Source of the DNA: Aselliscus stoliczkanus
Lineage: Eukaryota > Chordata > Mammalia > Chiroptera > Hipposideridae
Assembly (NCBI GenBank): GCA_033961575.1
Contig: CM066732.1
Coordinates: 107,758,687 to 107,822,686 of the forward strand
Direction: 5' to 3'
DNA: 64,000 nt
Positions 38,377 to 51,290 of this stretch are shown here, in pieces. A program made the translations under genes and the position numbers. Positions within the stretch are counted from its first letter, which is position 1. Every line of letters starts with the position of its first letter. The notes below the pieces were generated by a model. The model made no database searches, had not been told where the DNA came from, and worked only from the letters and a program-made list of their open reading frames with translations.

Positions 38377-38969
38377 CTGAAAAATAAGAAAAATAGCACA
38401 ATGACAGACAACGAATGAGGTAAAAGATAATCATTGGGCCTAAACACATAAGACTTACAAGAAATTAAGAAAGCAGACAAAACAGACAAAAAGACAAACA
38501 GCCATATCATTTGGAATGTATTATTCTGAAGGAAAGTACATTAGAGAAAAACAAATTATTTTAAGCAAAGTAAGAAATGACCATCGCAACAAAAGTTATT
38601 TTGGAGAGCCAACTGGAGAAAACAACATATGTTAAGATATGTCAACCTGACACAAAGATAAGGTGGAATAAGAATCTAGTCCCATTTGAAACTGAAAAAA
38701 GCTGAATAATGAGAGCTAGTGTCATGAACTTGGCTGCTTAACTGCCTTTGTGTAAGAAAACATCTCAGAACTTTGAACTTAGGAAATTCCAACTTGTCTT
38801 GCACCAGGTCACGAGCTCCATAGAGCAGGAACCTATTTCAACAAGCAGCTTTAAAAAAAAACAAAACAAAATACTTTAATATTTTTCATTTCTATTAATG
38901 ATACATTTTAAAATGCAATTCTGCTAAAATCCATCAAAGTAAAATGCACTGAATAAAAATTAAACTTAC

Positions 38970-39006
38970 TCAGAAAGATGTTCAGAAGTTGGAATACAGA
39001 CAGAAA
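38970..39006 (-). CDS. ZNF280D: ZNF280D exon h: 37-nt micro-exon (SVCIPTSEHLS)
   Basis: Exon of 37 nt bounded by AATTTCAG| and GA|GTAAGT, a near-perfect donor. It starts with two bases that finish a Val codon and ends with GA. The peptide SVCIPTSEHLS agrees with my memory of the segment after the last finger of ZNF280D. Its GA can be completed either by the A of the exon at 24564 or by the A of the exon at 38376. Both give Glu and an open frame, so this is a branch point for alternative C-termini. Confidence 0.92.
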
Positions 39007-39160
39007 CTGAAATTAGAAGAAAAGTTTTATATTTAAAACAGCATATGAAATATGATGAGAATAATGATTTCATAAAAAGCTCATATTGTGGCTCACCAAA
39101 AATACTGAAATAAATATTAAAAATCCAAAGTAAAACAATTACAATTATGTATACACGTAC
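39007..39160 (-). other. ZNF280D intron, 154 bp
   Basis: Very short intron separating the GLDNMATH exon from the 37-nt exon; no internal feature apart from splice signals. Confidence 0.9.
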
Positions 39161-39279
39161 CTTTCTCTACTACAACTTGGCAAGTGTGAGTTTCATGTTG
39201 ACTTAAGTGGGTAGCCATATTATCTAAGCCAGTAACATCAGCTAGGACATCACAATTAAGGCACACTAGAGTAATGCCC
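39161..39279 (-). CDS. ZNF280D: ZNF280D exon g: GLDNMATHLSQH finger
   Basis: Exon of 119 nt, starting with the third base of a split Arg codon and ending with one base (AAAG|GTACGT, strong donor). It encodes GITLVCLNCDVLADVTG... with the motif GLDNMATHLSQHETHTCQVV. The ligands read C-x2-C-x14-H-x3-H, a C2H2-like unit of slightly long spacing, as in ZNF280D. The acceptor is an uninterrupted T-run ending in TAG. Confidence 0.94.
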
Positions 39280-41151
39280 CTAAAAAAAAAAAAAAGAAAA
39301 AGAAAAAGCAAATAGTATAAAAGGTTTTTTATCTTTTGTGAAAATCCATATACTAGTTCAATGATTATTTTTCCATAATTTGCTTTTTGTGTTATAAATG
39401 TCACTCCCATTTTTGTTATATAAACTTGGTTATATAATGGAAATGATTCTCTAGAAAATGGCATAACCATATGCAAATTATACTATCATCTATTCACAGA
39501 CACTACTTTTCTTTATAAACTTTTACCTCTCATACTAGTTGCTAAAAGCTAGGAGTCAAGAGACCAACAACTCAGTCCTGGCTCCACTAACAACTTGTGT
39601 TACTTCAACAAGTCACAAGCTAGCTGTGCCTCTGTCCATCTACAATGCAAGGGTACAGTATTCATTCACTCAACACATATTTACTAAGACTGTCTTTACT
39701 TATACTGCATTGCTATTGTACTGTATTGTGAATATAAATGAAAAAATAAGAGTCTGTGCTCTAACAAAGCTGACAGTCTAGGGTTTTATTTAGGTGAGGA
39801 AAAAATTAGAAGAGAAATGTGAAGGCTTTAAACATAAATCATGTTGTAGCTGTCATCAACTACGTACTATGCATATGTGTTAAAGGTTTTTTCATATTAT
39901 TTCATTATGATTATGTCCATATTATTTCAATTGATTCTCATCACAACCATCAAGGGTTGGTATTATTCTCATTCAATACTGAATTAATTAATTAAGTAGT
40001 TAATTCACTAATGAAGACCAAAGCTTGAGTTCCTCAGCATCCCAGCACTTGGAACTGGCCCACTTACTGTGGCCTAAGCTACTTGTTTCCTAACAAAACT
40101 TCACTGAGTGCTATAGGTCTTAAAGGAAATACGTAATGATTTTACATTTTCAAAAAAATGTAAACAATCCCCCAGGAAACAATCCCCATAGAAATCAATA
40201 TGTTTTTGTTGAATTCAGGAATAGTTTTTATACTCGTTATATCGAACTGTGTAGTATTTGCTATTTAAAATAAAGATAACTGGCATACTTGTATTATAGT
40301 ATGTGACACTGGCCTTAAGATTTAATTAAAAATGTATTTAAACTTTTGATTTTTAGTTGAAAGGTATTTTAAGATATTATTAAGCCTGCAAAAGTATGTA
40401 AATGTTTCAGAGAATTTAGAAAGCCACTATATGTTTAATTTATTATATGTATAAGAGTTAAGAACTTGGAAGGTTGTTGGGTCAAGCATCTCAAGTACCG
40501 TTTAAAAGAAAATAAAGTATATTAAATGTATAAATGTTAAGTTTTTAAAGGAATTTGAACTGTAAATGGGACTGTTTAAAAATGTTAGCCTGTTCAACTT
40601 AAATGAACTTTATCAAACATTAATTAAAGGCCCTCTGGAAAATGATTATTAAAATGTGCTTGATTTCTAAATGGAATATCTTGAAGTTAGACTTAAAAGT
40701 TTAAGGAAAGATAAGATTTAAATACTTAACTATAGTCTTTTCTATTAACAAACTGCCTTCACAGATGCTAAAAGTGGTCTCACTGGTAAGTAGGAGCTAA
40801 ATGCCTTATTCCATTGGGTATAACTAATTGGACCAGGATGGAATGTCTAATTCAAGCCTTCTCTAAACAGGGATTTGTAATTGAAATTTATAATAAAATT
40901 TCTTGATTTGGGAAAACATAGGAGGTTGGAAATACAATATTTGGGTCATCAGCAGAGAGAGCTGATCTGTACAGAGAAAGGAGAATGGAACCTAAGTCAA
41001 GAAAAATAATAAAGATAAGATCATCCTGCCTCAGCAGGTTAGATTAGAGAGAAGCAATGTCAGTAATTGATGGCTTTCTGTTCCCCTTATTTGTTCTGGC
41101 TGTACCTCCTCCCCTTAGGAGTCAATGAAGTTCTTTAGAATCCTGCTAATA

Positions 41152-41274
41152 GGGCCAGCCGAGTGGCGTGGTGGTTAAGAGCTGGCTTGGGACGCCAGCG
41201 GCCCCGGTTCGGGTCCCACATATGAGGGCCAGTGTGACACTGCCCTCAAAAAAAAAAAAAAAAAAAGAAAAAAA
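41152..41274 (+). mobile_element. Short tRNA-derived SINE
   Basis: Plus-strand copy with GGGACGCCAGCGG variant and a long A tail. Duplication AGAATCCTGCTAATA / AGAATCCCGCTAATA (41137-41151, 41276-41290). Confidence 0.93.
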
Positions 41275-41679
41275 TAGAATCCCGCTAATAAATTATTTTT
41301 GCTTAATTATATATTTTTTTAAAAGATCATGTAATGCTGTCACTGTTGTCAATTTAACAAAACATAAATCCACTTTTGAAATTCATCACATGCATTAAAA
41401 ATTTAAAGAGTTTTACCAACATACAAACAGATTATACCATAGACTGACTTCTCCCCTGAGGCTCTAGTCTAACAGTCTGCTGGGTATTCACATCTAGATG
41501 TTAGAATGGCACATCAAAACTGACCTTTGCAAAACTAAAATCAGGTATTTCCTCCTCAAATCAACTTCTTCTGTCTTTCTTATGATATCACTTCCTCTAA
41601 CAATAAAGCTCAAACTATAGTTATCTCTGTATCTTCTTCCTTATAACAATCAATATGTAAAGCATCTTATCATATTAGC

Positions 41680-41900
41680 AACTAATTGAGTACTTATTCT
41701 GTGCCAGGCTAACAAATTTAAACACATCTCATGTAAATCTTGTAACAACCCCAAAAAGGCAGGTGCTATATTTTTTCTCATTTTTATAGAGGACAATTAG
41801 CTTAGTAATCTACCAAGGACACAGAGCTGATAAAGTCAGGAGCAGGTTTAAAATTGAGCACTTTCATTCCAGAGCCCATATTCTTAAAGATGATGTAGTA
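41680..41900 (-). repeat. MIR, antisense
   Basis: GAGTACTTATTCTGTGCCAG, CTCATTTTTATAGAGGACAA, ACACAGAGCTGATAAAGTCA. Confidence 0.65.
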
Positions 41901-42059
41901 CCACTTCAGCATTTTAACTCGGGTCCTTACTAAATCATTCAGAACTATCACAACAGTCCTAATCTACAGGATTCACTCAAAACTACCACAGTAGTACTAA
42001 TCTATAAGATTCATACATCTATAACTCACCTTACTGAAGAAACCACTGAAGGTGAAAAG

Positions 42060-42430
42060 GGTATTTTCAATTCAACCTTCCTTCAGTATTTGTTTCTATA
42101 TAAAACATCAAAGGTTCTCCAGTGCCCTCCAAATTAAGTCCAAACTCCTTAGCTTATTTTCAACAGTTTCACAACAGTTTTGGCTCTAAGCTCAAAACTA
42201 TTGCCCCAGACTTCAATCTTATATTATTATATGAAATTCATGATCCATTCATTCACTACTAGCTATTCTGTCTGTATGCCTTCTACTTTTTCATTTCTGC
42301 ACCTTTCTTCATGCTATTTCTTCCCACTTGAATGCCTCTGTGTCTCTTTTATCAGCATAAACAATATTCAACTTTTCAAGCAAAGTATACCTAACACCTA
42401 TCCAGATCATTCCAAGTAAAGAAATCCCTC
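42060..42430 (+). mobile_element. LINE-2-like fragment
   Basis: Diverged sense fragment with the LINE-2 order of words (TTAAGTCCAAACTCCTTAGC, then CACTTGAATGCCTCTGTGTC). No coding capacity. Confidence 0.45.
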
Positions 42431-43214
42431 ACAATTTCAAATATGCTACATAGTCCATTCACAGAAATTGAACGATTTTCAATTTGATAACTATTCAAAT
42501 TGACAAAAACAATCCCAAATCCTTAAAACAGAGTTCACTTAAAAACCAAACACACAACTAAGCTTGACAACAATGAGGTAAAAAATCAAACTAAAATCTT
42601 ATCTTTTGAATGCAATAAAACTCTTTTTCTTCCTATGAAAAATTTCAGTAAAGGCAATATCTAGTATAGCTTACTCTACTTCCTTGAATTCAGTAAATGT
42701 TTTCAAATTAGCACTAAAATACTTTTTAAACTAAATCAATTTTTTTTGTCCCTGTGAGCTACTGGTCCAAAATCATAGATAGGACCTACTGTCCACATAC
42801 ATCATTTTCAACTTATACTTTAATTTATTCAACAAATATTTACTGAATGCCCACTATGTGCCAGGCACTAATCAATATCTGGCATAGACAAAAATTTAAA
42901 TGACACATATTCTAGTACAGATTAAGAAAATTAAAAAAAGTAAAATATACAGATCAGATGATGAAAGATGATTTAGAGAAAAATGAAGGAAAAAAAGGAG
43001 ATAGGGAGTGCTGGGGTGAAGAAGTACACGGGAGAGGATACAATTTAAAATCTTTGTTCTCCTTTTACAATGCAAATGCATGACAATTTTACCTTGCTAC
43101 TACTTGTCATGAGAATATAGGATAATCATACCTCTAGTCTAAGGATATAATGAATGGAACTCTGTAACATCCAGTAACAATCATTGAGATTTTCAATTTG
43201 GACATCCCAACATC

Positions 43215-43970
43215 AGGTTAAAAATATTATAATACACCACAATGAGGTACCACTTCACACCCACTAGGGTGGATATGAGAATAATAAATATAGATAATAA
43301 TATAGGAAAGATGTGAAGAAACTGGAACCCTTACATACCGCTGGTGGGAATGCAAAATAGTGGAAGTACTTTGTAAAACAGTTTGGCAGATCCTCAAAGG
43401 TTCAATAGTTACCACATAACCCAGCAATTCCAATCCTAGATATATACTAAAGAGAAATGAAAGATATGTCCAGACAAAAACTTGTACATAAATGTTCATA
43501 GCAGCATTATTTATGTCTTCAAAGTTGAAATAACCTAAATGGATAAACAAACTATGATATATCCATTCAACAGAATATTAGTCAGCAATGAAAAATGAAG
43601 TACAGATACAACACAGTTGAACCTTGAAAACGGGCTAAATAGAAGAAGCCAATCACAAAGGATTACACATTCGTATCATTCCATTTATATGAAATGTCCA
43701 GAATAGGCAAATCTATACAGACAGACAGATTGGTGGTTACTTAGGGATGGGGAAGGAAAGAAATGGGGATGACCATAATGTGTACAGAGTTCCTTTATGG
43801 AGTGATGAAAATATACTAAAATTAACTGTGATGATGGCTGCACAACTTGTGAATATATTAAAAACAATTAATTGTATAATTTAAATGTATAAATTGCATA
43901 GTATATGGAACTATATCTCAATAAAGATGTATATAAAAAATTTACCATCTTTCAATACAAGGAATAAAAA
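43215..43970 (+). mobile_element. Old LINE-1 3' end
   Basis: Plus-oriented degraded LINE-1 tail. It has the conserved ORF2-end text in DNA form (CACAATGAGGTACCACTTCA, the CTGGTGGGAATGCAAAATAG block, CCAGCAATTCCAATCCTAG). A 3' UTR follows, ending in an A-rich run at about 43970 right beside the 44052-43990 exon. Confidence 0.8.
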
Positions 43971-43989
43971 AAAAAAATCAACTAGTTAC

Positions 43990-44052
43990 CTGAGCGCTTC
44001 TGAATGCTTCTTAAAAATACAAAACCTTTTACTTGGACGGTTACTGTGAAAG
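43990..44052 (-). CDS. ZNF280D: ZNF280D exon f: 63-nt exon closing a finger
   Basis: Exon of 63 nt; its first C completes a Ser codon, and it ends with AG before donor GTAACT. It encodes SFHSNRPSKRFCIFKKHSEALR. The H in SFH supplies the final ligand of the finger begun in the preceding exon. The rest is a basic linker. The AG at the end plus the G of the next exon gives Arg. The acceptor is GTCTCTTCAG. Confidence 0.92.
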
Positions 44053-44814
44053 CTGAAGAGACAAAACAGATATTATTAATTTTATTCTATAGTAGTCATA
44101 TTAATTTATAGCTATATTTCACACCTATACTTAAAAGTAAAAGATCATGATATAAACAACAAAATAATGTGTCATCCCTGTGTAATTCAACATTTTATCT
44201 TACATTCCATTGTATTATTTGTTTTCTAATGACAAACTTCCCTAAGCATATTCTCATATGATCAGTATCCTCGTCATTACACACAAAAAAGGAAATATTC
44301 AAGTTTTAAAATAAGCACAAATTAATTTTTGTATCTGTTAAGAGTTGAAAACAATCTTAAATTTTTGCTAATAACAATTTTGCTATAATATGAATTGTTA
44401 TCAATAATAATCATTATTTTTTTAACCATTTTTCAATTTTAACATGCTTGTGTTGGGGAAGGGGACTGAATCCAAATGATCCTGGAAGTAAATGGTATTC
44501 AAGCTAAATGCCACTCGTCACCATTTGTAAAATCAAACATTCGAGTTCTTTGTAATTAAAATCAAACATTTAGAGGATTTTTTGCAATTACTTAAAAAAA
44601 ATAAAACAAAGCAGAACTCATGAGTTAAAGCAATGCTTCCTCTAAGCACAGAACAGAAAACCACTAACCTAACTTTATGACCAATAATAGCTTTCATATA
44701 CCTTTTTAAATTTGGTAAGGAAAGCATCTCTGTACTAGAAAGACAGATTAGTTTAAAACAATATTACTAAAAGCAGAGTCACAGCTAAAAAAAAAAAAAA
44801 AAAAGTAGAGTCAC

Positions 44815-44945
44815 AGACTAAACATCAGCATCACCCAGGAGCTCACTTAGAAATGCAGTCTTGTGTCCCCCATAAACTTATCTTGACAGCAAGACTAGCT
44901 TTTTCAGTAATTCTTATGCATACTCAAGTTTGAGAAGCAGTAGCC
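44815..44945. mobile_element. MER5-like hAT remnant
   Basis: CATCAGCATCACCCAGGAGC, CTTAGAAATGCAGTCTTGTG and CAAGTTTGAGAAGCAGTAG follow the MER5 pattern. Heavily diverged. Confidence 0.6.
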
Positions 44946-46149
44946 CTACCGAGCACTGATAGATCCAAAACAGCAACTAACCAGGTTAATGGTTGCATGG
45001 TCACTCTCAAGACACGGGGTAACTATCACCAGCACAGCATGTAAGTATGAGAAAAGTACTCTGACTAGCATAACCCCCAGAAAATATTCTCAGAATTCTA
45101 ATAGTCATTTCTTTAATCTGGGGATAACTACTATTATAGAGTTTACAAATTCAAGACAACATCACAAAAATAATTAAACGTTTTTTTATAGAAGAAACCA
45201 TCAGGGGGTTAGAAACAAATTATATACAAAAATTTGTGCACACAACTGTGTCTCCTTCAGAGGAATGAATCCAAAATTTTATCTGACTGCCACAGAATGT
45301 GAACCAAAATATGTTTTAAAAATACCAAAACACTATTTCTTCTTTCTCCTCAGACTGTTTTGGTTTATTTATCTATTTAGTAATAGAAAAGAAAAAATTT
45401 AAGACCTTTATGATGTCTTTTGTTTCTGCCTATAACTTGTACCTTATAAAAATGTTGGGACTTTTAAAATTTTAGTTGTCTGAATTCAGCTTTGAGTTCC
45501 CTATCTATAAAAAAAAACTATACTACTTCTTTATTTATATTTATTACTTTGCAAAAAGCAAGATAGAGAGGAATTTTCAGGAAAATAAGAGTTGAAGGAG
45601 ATGAAAAAGTAATTAGGAATTAGATATTTAAAGGTTTTATACTGTTCAGAAAGTTTGAACTTCATCTTAATAACGTTTAGAAGGCAAAGGATTTGAGGCC
45701 AAAAACTGACCTGGCCAGGTATGCCTACTCTACCAACAGAAGGAAGGATTGGAAAAAATGGGGGTGGGTAGAGACTACAGACGAGAGACCAGCTATGATG
45801 CTATCACAATAATCCAACTGTTCTTCTAATGATTATTATTTAGTGCCAATAAATCCATATAAAATATATATTATAGAAAATATATAATACACTCAAGCAT
45901 ATAACAATTCTGTACAGTGTCTTATTCATTGTATAGGAATGAATTGTTTTACCAGCCTTTTTTCCTTAGAGAATTTTTAAATCATCCTTCAAAGCCTAAG
46001 TGAAATGTCATTTATGGAACACTTCCCTTTATTTCTCCTTTAAAGAATTTGTTCTTACCTGCTCTGTACTCCCATTGTCACTTGTTTACAACATTAAGCT
46101 AGGTAAATACATCTCTCCCACCATTAAATTGTGAAAATTAAAGGAAAGG

Positions 46150-46395
46150 ACTTTTCCACAACACCTAATATTGACAACTTAGAAATAATAATTACTTGAA
46201 TGCCTCTTAAGTGCAAACAAATCATGTTATGAAGCACTTTAAGTCCATTTTCTTTAATAATCACTGTAACTTTCAAGAAAAGGAAATTGGGAGTCAGGTT
46301 AAGTAACCTGCTCAAAGTCACAAAAGTCATAAATAAATGATGAAGCTGGAATTCAAACACAGATTTGTCTGATTCTTCACCATCAGCTTGCCATA
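46150..46395 (-). repeat. MIR, antisense
   Basis: GAAGCACTTTAAGTCCATTT, TTAAGTAACCTGCTCAAAGT, GAAGCTGGAATTCAAACACA. Confidence 0.7.
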
Positions 46396-48710
46396 TTTCT
46401 TAGCAAATAGCAAACTCTACTAGAAAAATGGATACTAAAATACTTATGAGTGCTAATTCTACTGTATGCAGAATGTATGTCCTGCTGTGGAATACCACCA
46501 ACATTACATGGAAATTCATTTGGGTTTTTTAGGTGACTTGTATTGCTACCGAAAAGCTATAAGCAAATAAGGTGCAATAAACCAACCAACCCCAAATAAT
46601 GCTTTTTATTTTAAAAAAACCACTTAAAAATTACATGTTTAATGATGCTCTTCTTTGAAAGAGTCTTATTCCAAAAGTGCTCCAACTACACTAAGATTTT
46701 AGAATATCCTTTCGAGATTTTATTTAGAGCTTTTTAAAATTACAACAAATAATGACTATCATTTTGTTTGTAATGTGGTAGGTGACATGGTGAATACAAA
46801 GAGCCCCTTCTTCTCACGGAGATATACAGACACAAACAACTATAATAAAAAGCACAACAAATGAGTGATACAGAACTCAAAGTAAGGAATGACCCCTGTG
46901 AGTGGCTGTGGTGATCAGACACTTCAAAGAAAAAGGTAAACTGAGAGGAAGGACGGGGCGTTCCACGGATTAACACAGAATAAGGAAAAGCCACTGTTAA
47001 AAGTGAGTTCAGGAAGAAACTTTACTCTGGAGAAGAGTAGTTCATTTATGGGGATGGGAGTCACTCTATTGTAGAATGGATGGGGCAGCTAGGAGACCAG
47101 AGGGAAGAAGACCAATTCAGAGTACAGAGGTGGTATGAGATAGGGATTAAAGGTGCTCATCTGGAGAAAATGAAATTTCTGTTTACACAGAACTCAAGCC
47201 TATAACAAGAATCCACACTGGGCAGAGGTATTGGTGAGCCATTCAATAGGAGATACCAAAGGCAGTGAGTGAGGCAAGGGTACCAGTGAAGTAGAGAAAA
47301 AGGAAAAGGGGATCTACGAAACCCTAAGAGTGGCAATGGAAGCTTTCTGTTCCATATGAAGCTAACAATGAGTAAGAGCTTAGTATGTGTGATGACAATG
47401 AAATGCAGGCTTGGGGCTCACTGGGGAAGGGAAAAGGGCAAAGAGGAAGTCAAGCTAACTGGAAATGTTTTGGAAAAGAATGGATTTGGAAGTTCTATAG
47501 GACAGGTGGGAGGCCTACGATAAATGGGGAAGGGTGGAATGATCCTTGGTTTAAGAACACACAAAATATTTTCCAATGTGATCCCCTATAAGTTAAGGGC
47601 AGAATTAAAGCCCCATTTTGGTTAGCCATGTATTTGTCCAAGAATAAGGGACATTCCACACAGAAGTACACCAGAAGAAATGATGCCCAAGGCCTGGTTG
47701 AGAGTAAAGGGAATATAGGTGGAGGTCACTGCAGCAGTTGGGAGGCAGCATGGCAGAATGCAGAAGGTGGGCTCTCAGGAAGCCATGACACACACTGGCA
47801 GAACAAGAAAAGTTCATGAGCTTAAGAAACCTGGGACACTGAATTGTTTCTAGCTAGTGTTCCACAGTCACACACGCATGATGCCCTGAAAGAGTATTGG
47901 GTGGTAGTTGTGTGAATGCTGCAGATTATGATGTTTGGCTTACTTGTGATCTTGTTAGATGCCAGACAGTCAAAGGTAAAAATATCTATAAAATAATTAG
48001 AAATACAGAGTTGGAACTCAGAGGATTGAAAGTGGAAGATTTAAAGTTGAAAGGTAAAAGTGACAGTGATTAAGTTACCAATAAAGGAAATGTAAAGAGG
48101 CAAGAAGTGTTGAAGGAAGAAAAAGCAATGAAATAGAGTAGCCAAAAAGTAGTAGTAACCATTTAAGATAAGCTGAGGAGAATAGTTTCAAAAGTGAGTG
48201 ACAACAATGTCAAAACTCTGAAGTCATATAGTAAGAATTTTTAAAAAGTGAATAAATGTGGTAATAAGTACATGACACATAACCTTTAAAGGAGCAGGGT
48301 TAGCTGGTAGATGGGAATGATACTCAAATTTCAGGGTAAAGAAATAAATCACAAATAAGCTAGGAACACTTTTTACAAATGTAAAATGGTAAGAGAAAAC
48401 CAAGAAGGAGAGCAGGCAGTAGGAATAAATCTTCCTCATCTTAAAAAAATACCTGAAAATGTCTATAAGCCCAAGGTACCTGGTTGAGAGAAGAGATGAA
48501 GTAGCAAGCTAACTGAATAAGGTTGTGAAGAGCTGGAAGAGATAAGGAACAAGGTTAACTTTGAAGAAGTGGAACATCACTGATTTCTGAGATCAATGTC
48601 TGGATAAAGGTTATAGGAAAAAAGTTGAAAAGATTGATTAAAAGGATGACCTCCAACTGAGTAATTAGTAGGCTAGGTTAACAACTAACACACTAAAATA
48701 AAATCTTTAG

Positions 48711-49136
48711 TGGGCCAGCCAAGTGGCACTTTGGTTAAGTGTTGGCTTGGGATACCAGCTCTGAGCAGCAGGGCCCCAGTTCGGATCCCACATATGAAGG
48801 CCAGTGACGCTGTGCCCTCTACAGCTATGAACAACAGCTGGACCTGGAGTTGGGCTGCCATGAGTCACCAGCGACAGTGTAGGCTGCAGCGGGGCTGTAG
48901 TGGGCTGTCATAAGCTACCGTGAATGGCCGGCAGCCATTGTGAGCTGCCAAGAGCTGCTGTGAGCGGCCATCCAGTTGCTTGCGACCCAACTGCCTCAAC
49001 TGGAAAGAGTGCAATGACGATATCAACATACGCCAGTGAAGCAATGTCCTCCACAACTAGACCGAAGAACAAAAATCCCATTCCCGGATTCCCCAATAAA
49101 AAACAGAACAAAACAAAAAAAAGTATAAAAATAAAT
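48711..49136 (+). mobile_element. Long composite SINE
   Basis: Same architecture as the copy at 16315: tRNA-like head, GCCCTCTACAGC joint, body, CCCCAATAAA tail. Perfect 16-bp duplication AAAATAAAATCTTTAG (48695-48710, 49137-49152). Confidence 0.93.
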
Positions 49137-50189
49137 AAAATAAAATCTTTAGCATACTGAAAAAGGTTTAAATAGACATTGTACGTAAAAATAAAGAAGT
49201 ATTTTAAAAAGACAGGAGACAACCAAAGTTAAAGATCACGAAGTCAGTTAGTGTTGATTGAATCAAGTCCTATTCGGTACTCTATAACTGAGCATAAAGT
49301 TCAGAAGAGGAAGACGTTCAAGTCTCACCTTGGCCTTTGTACCAGGTGAGCATGTCTAAAGGTGTAAAAGATTCTAAAACAAAAACAAAGCGGCAATCAA
49401 AAGGGAAAAATTAGAAACGATCCAAATGGCCAACAATGGTTTTGTTAAATAATGGAAGACCCATCTGTCATTAAATTGATTTTGTAGAGAAATAAAAAAA
49501 CAAAACAAAAAAACAAAGCGTCAATCAAAACAGATGTCCCTGAGGGTAAGGTTGACTATAAAGTTAGATGGATGCTGCTGGACTTTGGAAAAAGGGGTCA
49601 AAGCCCTGAAAGTGAAGGGGTAACAGGAATTCAAAAGAAATAGACTGTATATGGTATTAAAATGCTATGTGGTTAAGAAAGGGTACAGTAACTTAAAAGT
49701 TGATGTGAAATGCTGGCACTAAAGAAGTCAAGGTACCATGAGGTCAGGCTAATCGTCAAGGTGGGTGGGGTGTGTGTGGGGACTTTGAGAGAGGTGTGGA
49801 ATGAAGCCATTAAGATGGGTGGGAGAATACTTGAAAGGAGTAGCTGATAGTGACCAAAAAGTAACACAAGTCATGTTATGATCTATAAGAAAATCACTTT
49901 TATTAGTTATACTTAATTTTAACTTAAAAAAAATTGTAACTTCACTTTGATCAACCTAACGGGTTTATATCTGAACAATTTTTGTCTATTTTTAAAAAAT
50001 AAAAATCTACCCTGAAGGATTTCCCTACTAATGAAGATACAAATAATGTAGGCTGTGAAGACTTTCTCTGCATAGAGTAAATAATAGGTACTCAAATAAT
50101 CTACGCTGAATGAATTAATGAAAAAGAATTCCAACAATGGCATCATGACTAAAAGAGTCTCCCATTTCACTGACTGAATGCAAGGAAAG

Positions 50190-50245
50190 GATAGATGGTT
50201 TGATAGACAGATGGACAGACAGATGGATATGAGAGAGAGAGAGAG
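50190..50245. repeat. (GACA)n and (GA)n simple repeat
   Basis: GACAGATG-type units followed by a GAGAGA run. Confidence 0.85.
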
Positions 50246-50667
50246 ACATATTGAGAAACAGACCCAAAAAAGTTCTTAGCATCACTGAAAATCCTGGAGT
50301 CTCTCAAAGTGATTGTTTTTAAGAGAATATCATTCATGAAATTACATGTATTGTTTGGTAAATGTATTTAAAACATTTAAATTTTCATCTTTGAAAATAA
50401 CCATTTTTCAAAGTCCCATAGGAAAAAAAATTTTCAAAGAAAATCTTTTTCCCTAAGAGACGTAGCCTAATTTCATTAGTCTAAACGTTCTTACAGGTTT
50501 AGTTATAGTAATTTTATGAGTTACTGTTATGGAAAATAGTACCAGGCATCATTCTAGAAGCTATTGCTTGATGTTAAAGAAAAATTGACTTCTGATAACT
50601 GTTTTCAAAAACCGAACTTGCTGAATTATAGTTTAATTGATAATTATATATGTTTAACTCATCTTAC

Positions 50668-50808
50668 CTCATCATATGATTTACATAGGATTTGCTACAG
50701 CTAGTGTTGTATCTGCAAAAACTACAGTGGACATATGTAGGAAAGTGGTTTGCAAAATCTTTTATTTCGGAACAACACTCAATGCACTTGTGAACTCCCC
50801 GACGATAC
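50668..50808 (-). CDS. ZNF280D: ZNF280D exon e: Cys/His-rich C-terminal finger region
   Basis: Exon of 141 nt. Its first G completes the AG left by the previous exon (Arg) and it ends with two bases (AG|GTAAGA, strong donor). It encodes [19 protein letters not shown]..., a C-x2-C/H-rich unit, then [14 protein letters not shown]..., the first part of a C2H2 finger. The last histidine of that finger lies in the next exon (SFH), so this intron also interrupts a finger. Confidence 0.93.
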
Positions 50809-51290
50809 CTTATGGAGATAAAAAGAAACTGATAAAAATATATTTAAAACAAAAATAATAAAAAAGGGCCTTACTAGTGTTCTCGTAATTAAAGCCAAGG
50901 TGTTTAAATTAACATATTAAAACACAGAAAGAATCTGGAAGTCTGCTATGGAACAACAGCTAGAATAAGTATAAATAATCTAATATCAGTTAATGCTTGT
51001 CAGTGGAATAAAAGGGATTAAGTTAACCAATTCAAGCATCACAAGATATAAGCACAACATATAATACCTGTATAATGGATGAATATTACAGAAAAAAACA
51101 TAGTAATTAAGTACTGCTCAACAGTTGTAAAAAAATGTGCTTTTTTATTATTTGCTTGGCCTTTATGCCATACGTGACAGCATATAAATGTATGAGAGAG
51201 TTGTGTAATAAGGTACATTTATATTAAATAAAGATTTTAATTTTATATTTAGGATTAAATTAGTATCATCTATCAGGAATACAAGATTAC
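50809..51290 (-). other. ZNF280D intron, 482 bp
   Basis: Short AT-rich intron between the linker exon and the first C-terminal finger exon. No repeat or additional exon was recognised. Confidence 0.8.

Larger units (their letters stand above)
24565..38969 (-). other. ZNF280D intron, 14.4 kb (largest)
   Basis: Contains the candidate alternative exon (38076-38376), a TIR element (25448-25963), a MIR (29600-29815), an inverted-repeat element (30048-30780), antisense MIRs (31680-31840, 32940-33110, 33660-33950), an imperfect trinucleotide tract (32684-32797), a hAT-like scrap (34508-34770) and a LINE-2 copy with an insertion (35060-36375). 26000-28100 and 36400-38000 are AT-rich with no element I can name. 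28100-28720 has the look of an old repeat of unresolved class. Confidence 0.65.
39280..43989 (-). other. ZNF280D intron, 4.7 kb
   Basis: Includes a poly(A) run on the plus strand at 39282-39294, which on the coding strand is the T-rich tract of the 39279 acceptor. It also holds a short SINE (41152-41274), an antisense MIR (about 41680-41900), a LINE-2-like fragment (about 42060-42430) and the 3' end of an old LINE-1 (43215-43970). 39500-41100 shows no clear element apart from a few MIR-like words near 39660-39790. Confidence 0.65.
44053..50667 (-). other. ZNF280D intron, 6.6 kb
   Basis: Contains a MER5-like hAT remnant (about 44815-44945), an antisense MIR (about 46150-46395), an old interspersed repeat of unresolved class around 46780-47000, a long-form SINE (48711-49136) and a short (GACA)n/(GA)n tract near 50190-50245. 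47000-48700 and 49150-50180 look like diverged unique or unrecognisable sequence; no in-phase exon with good splice sites was seen. Confidence 0.65.
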
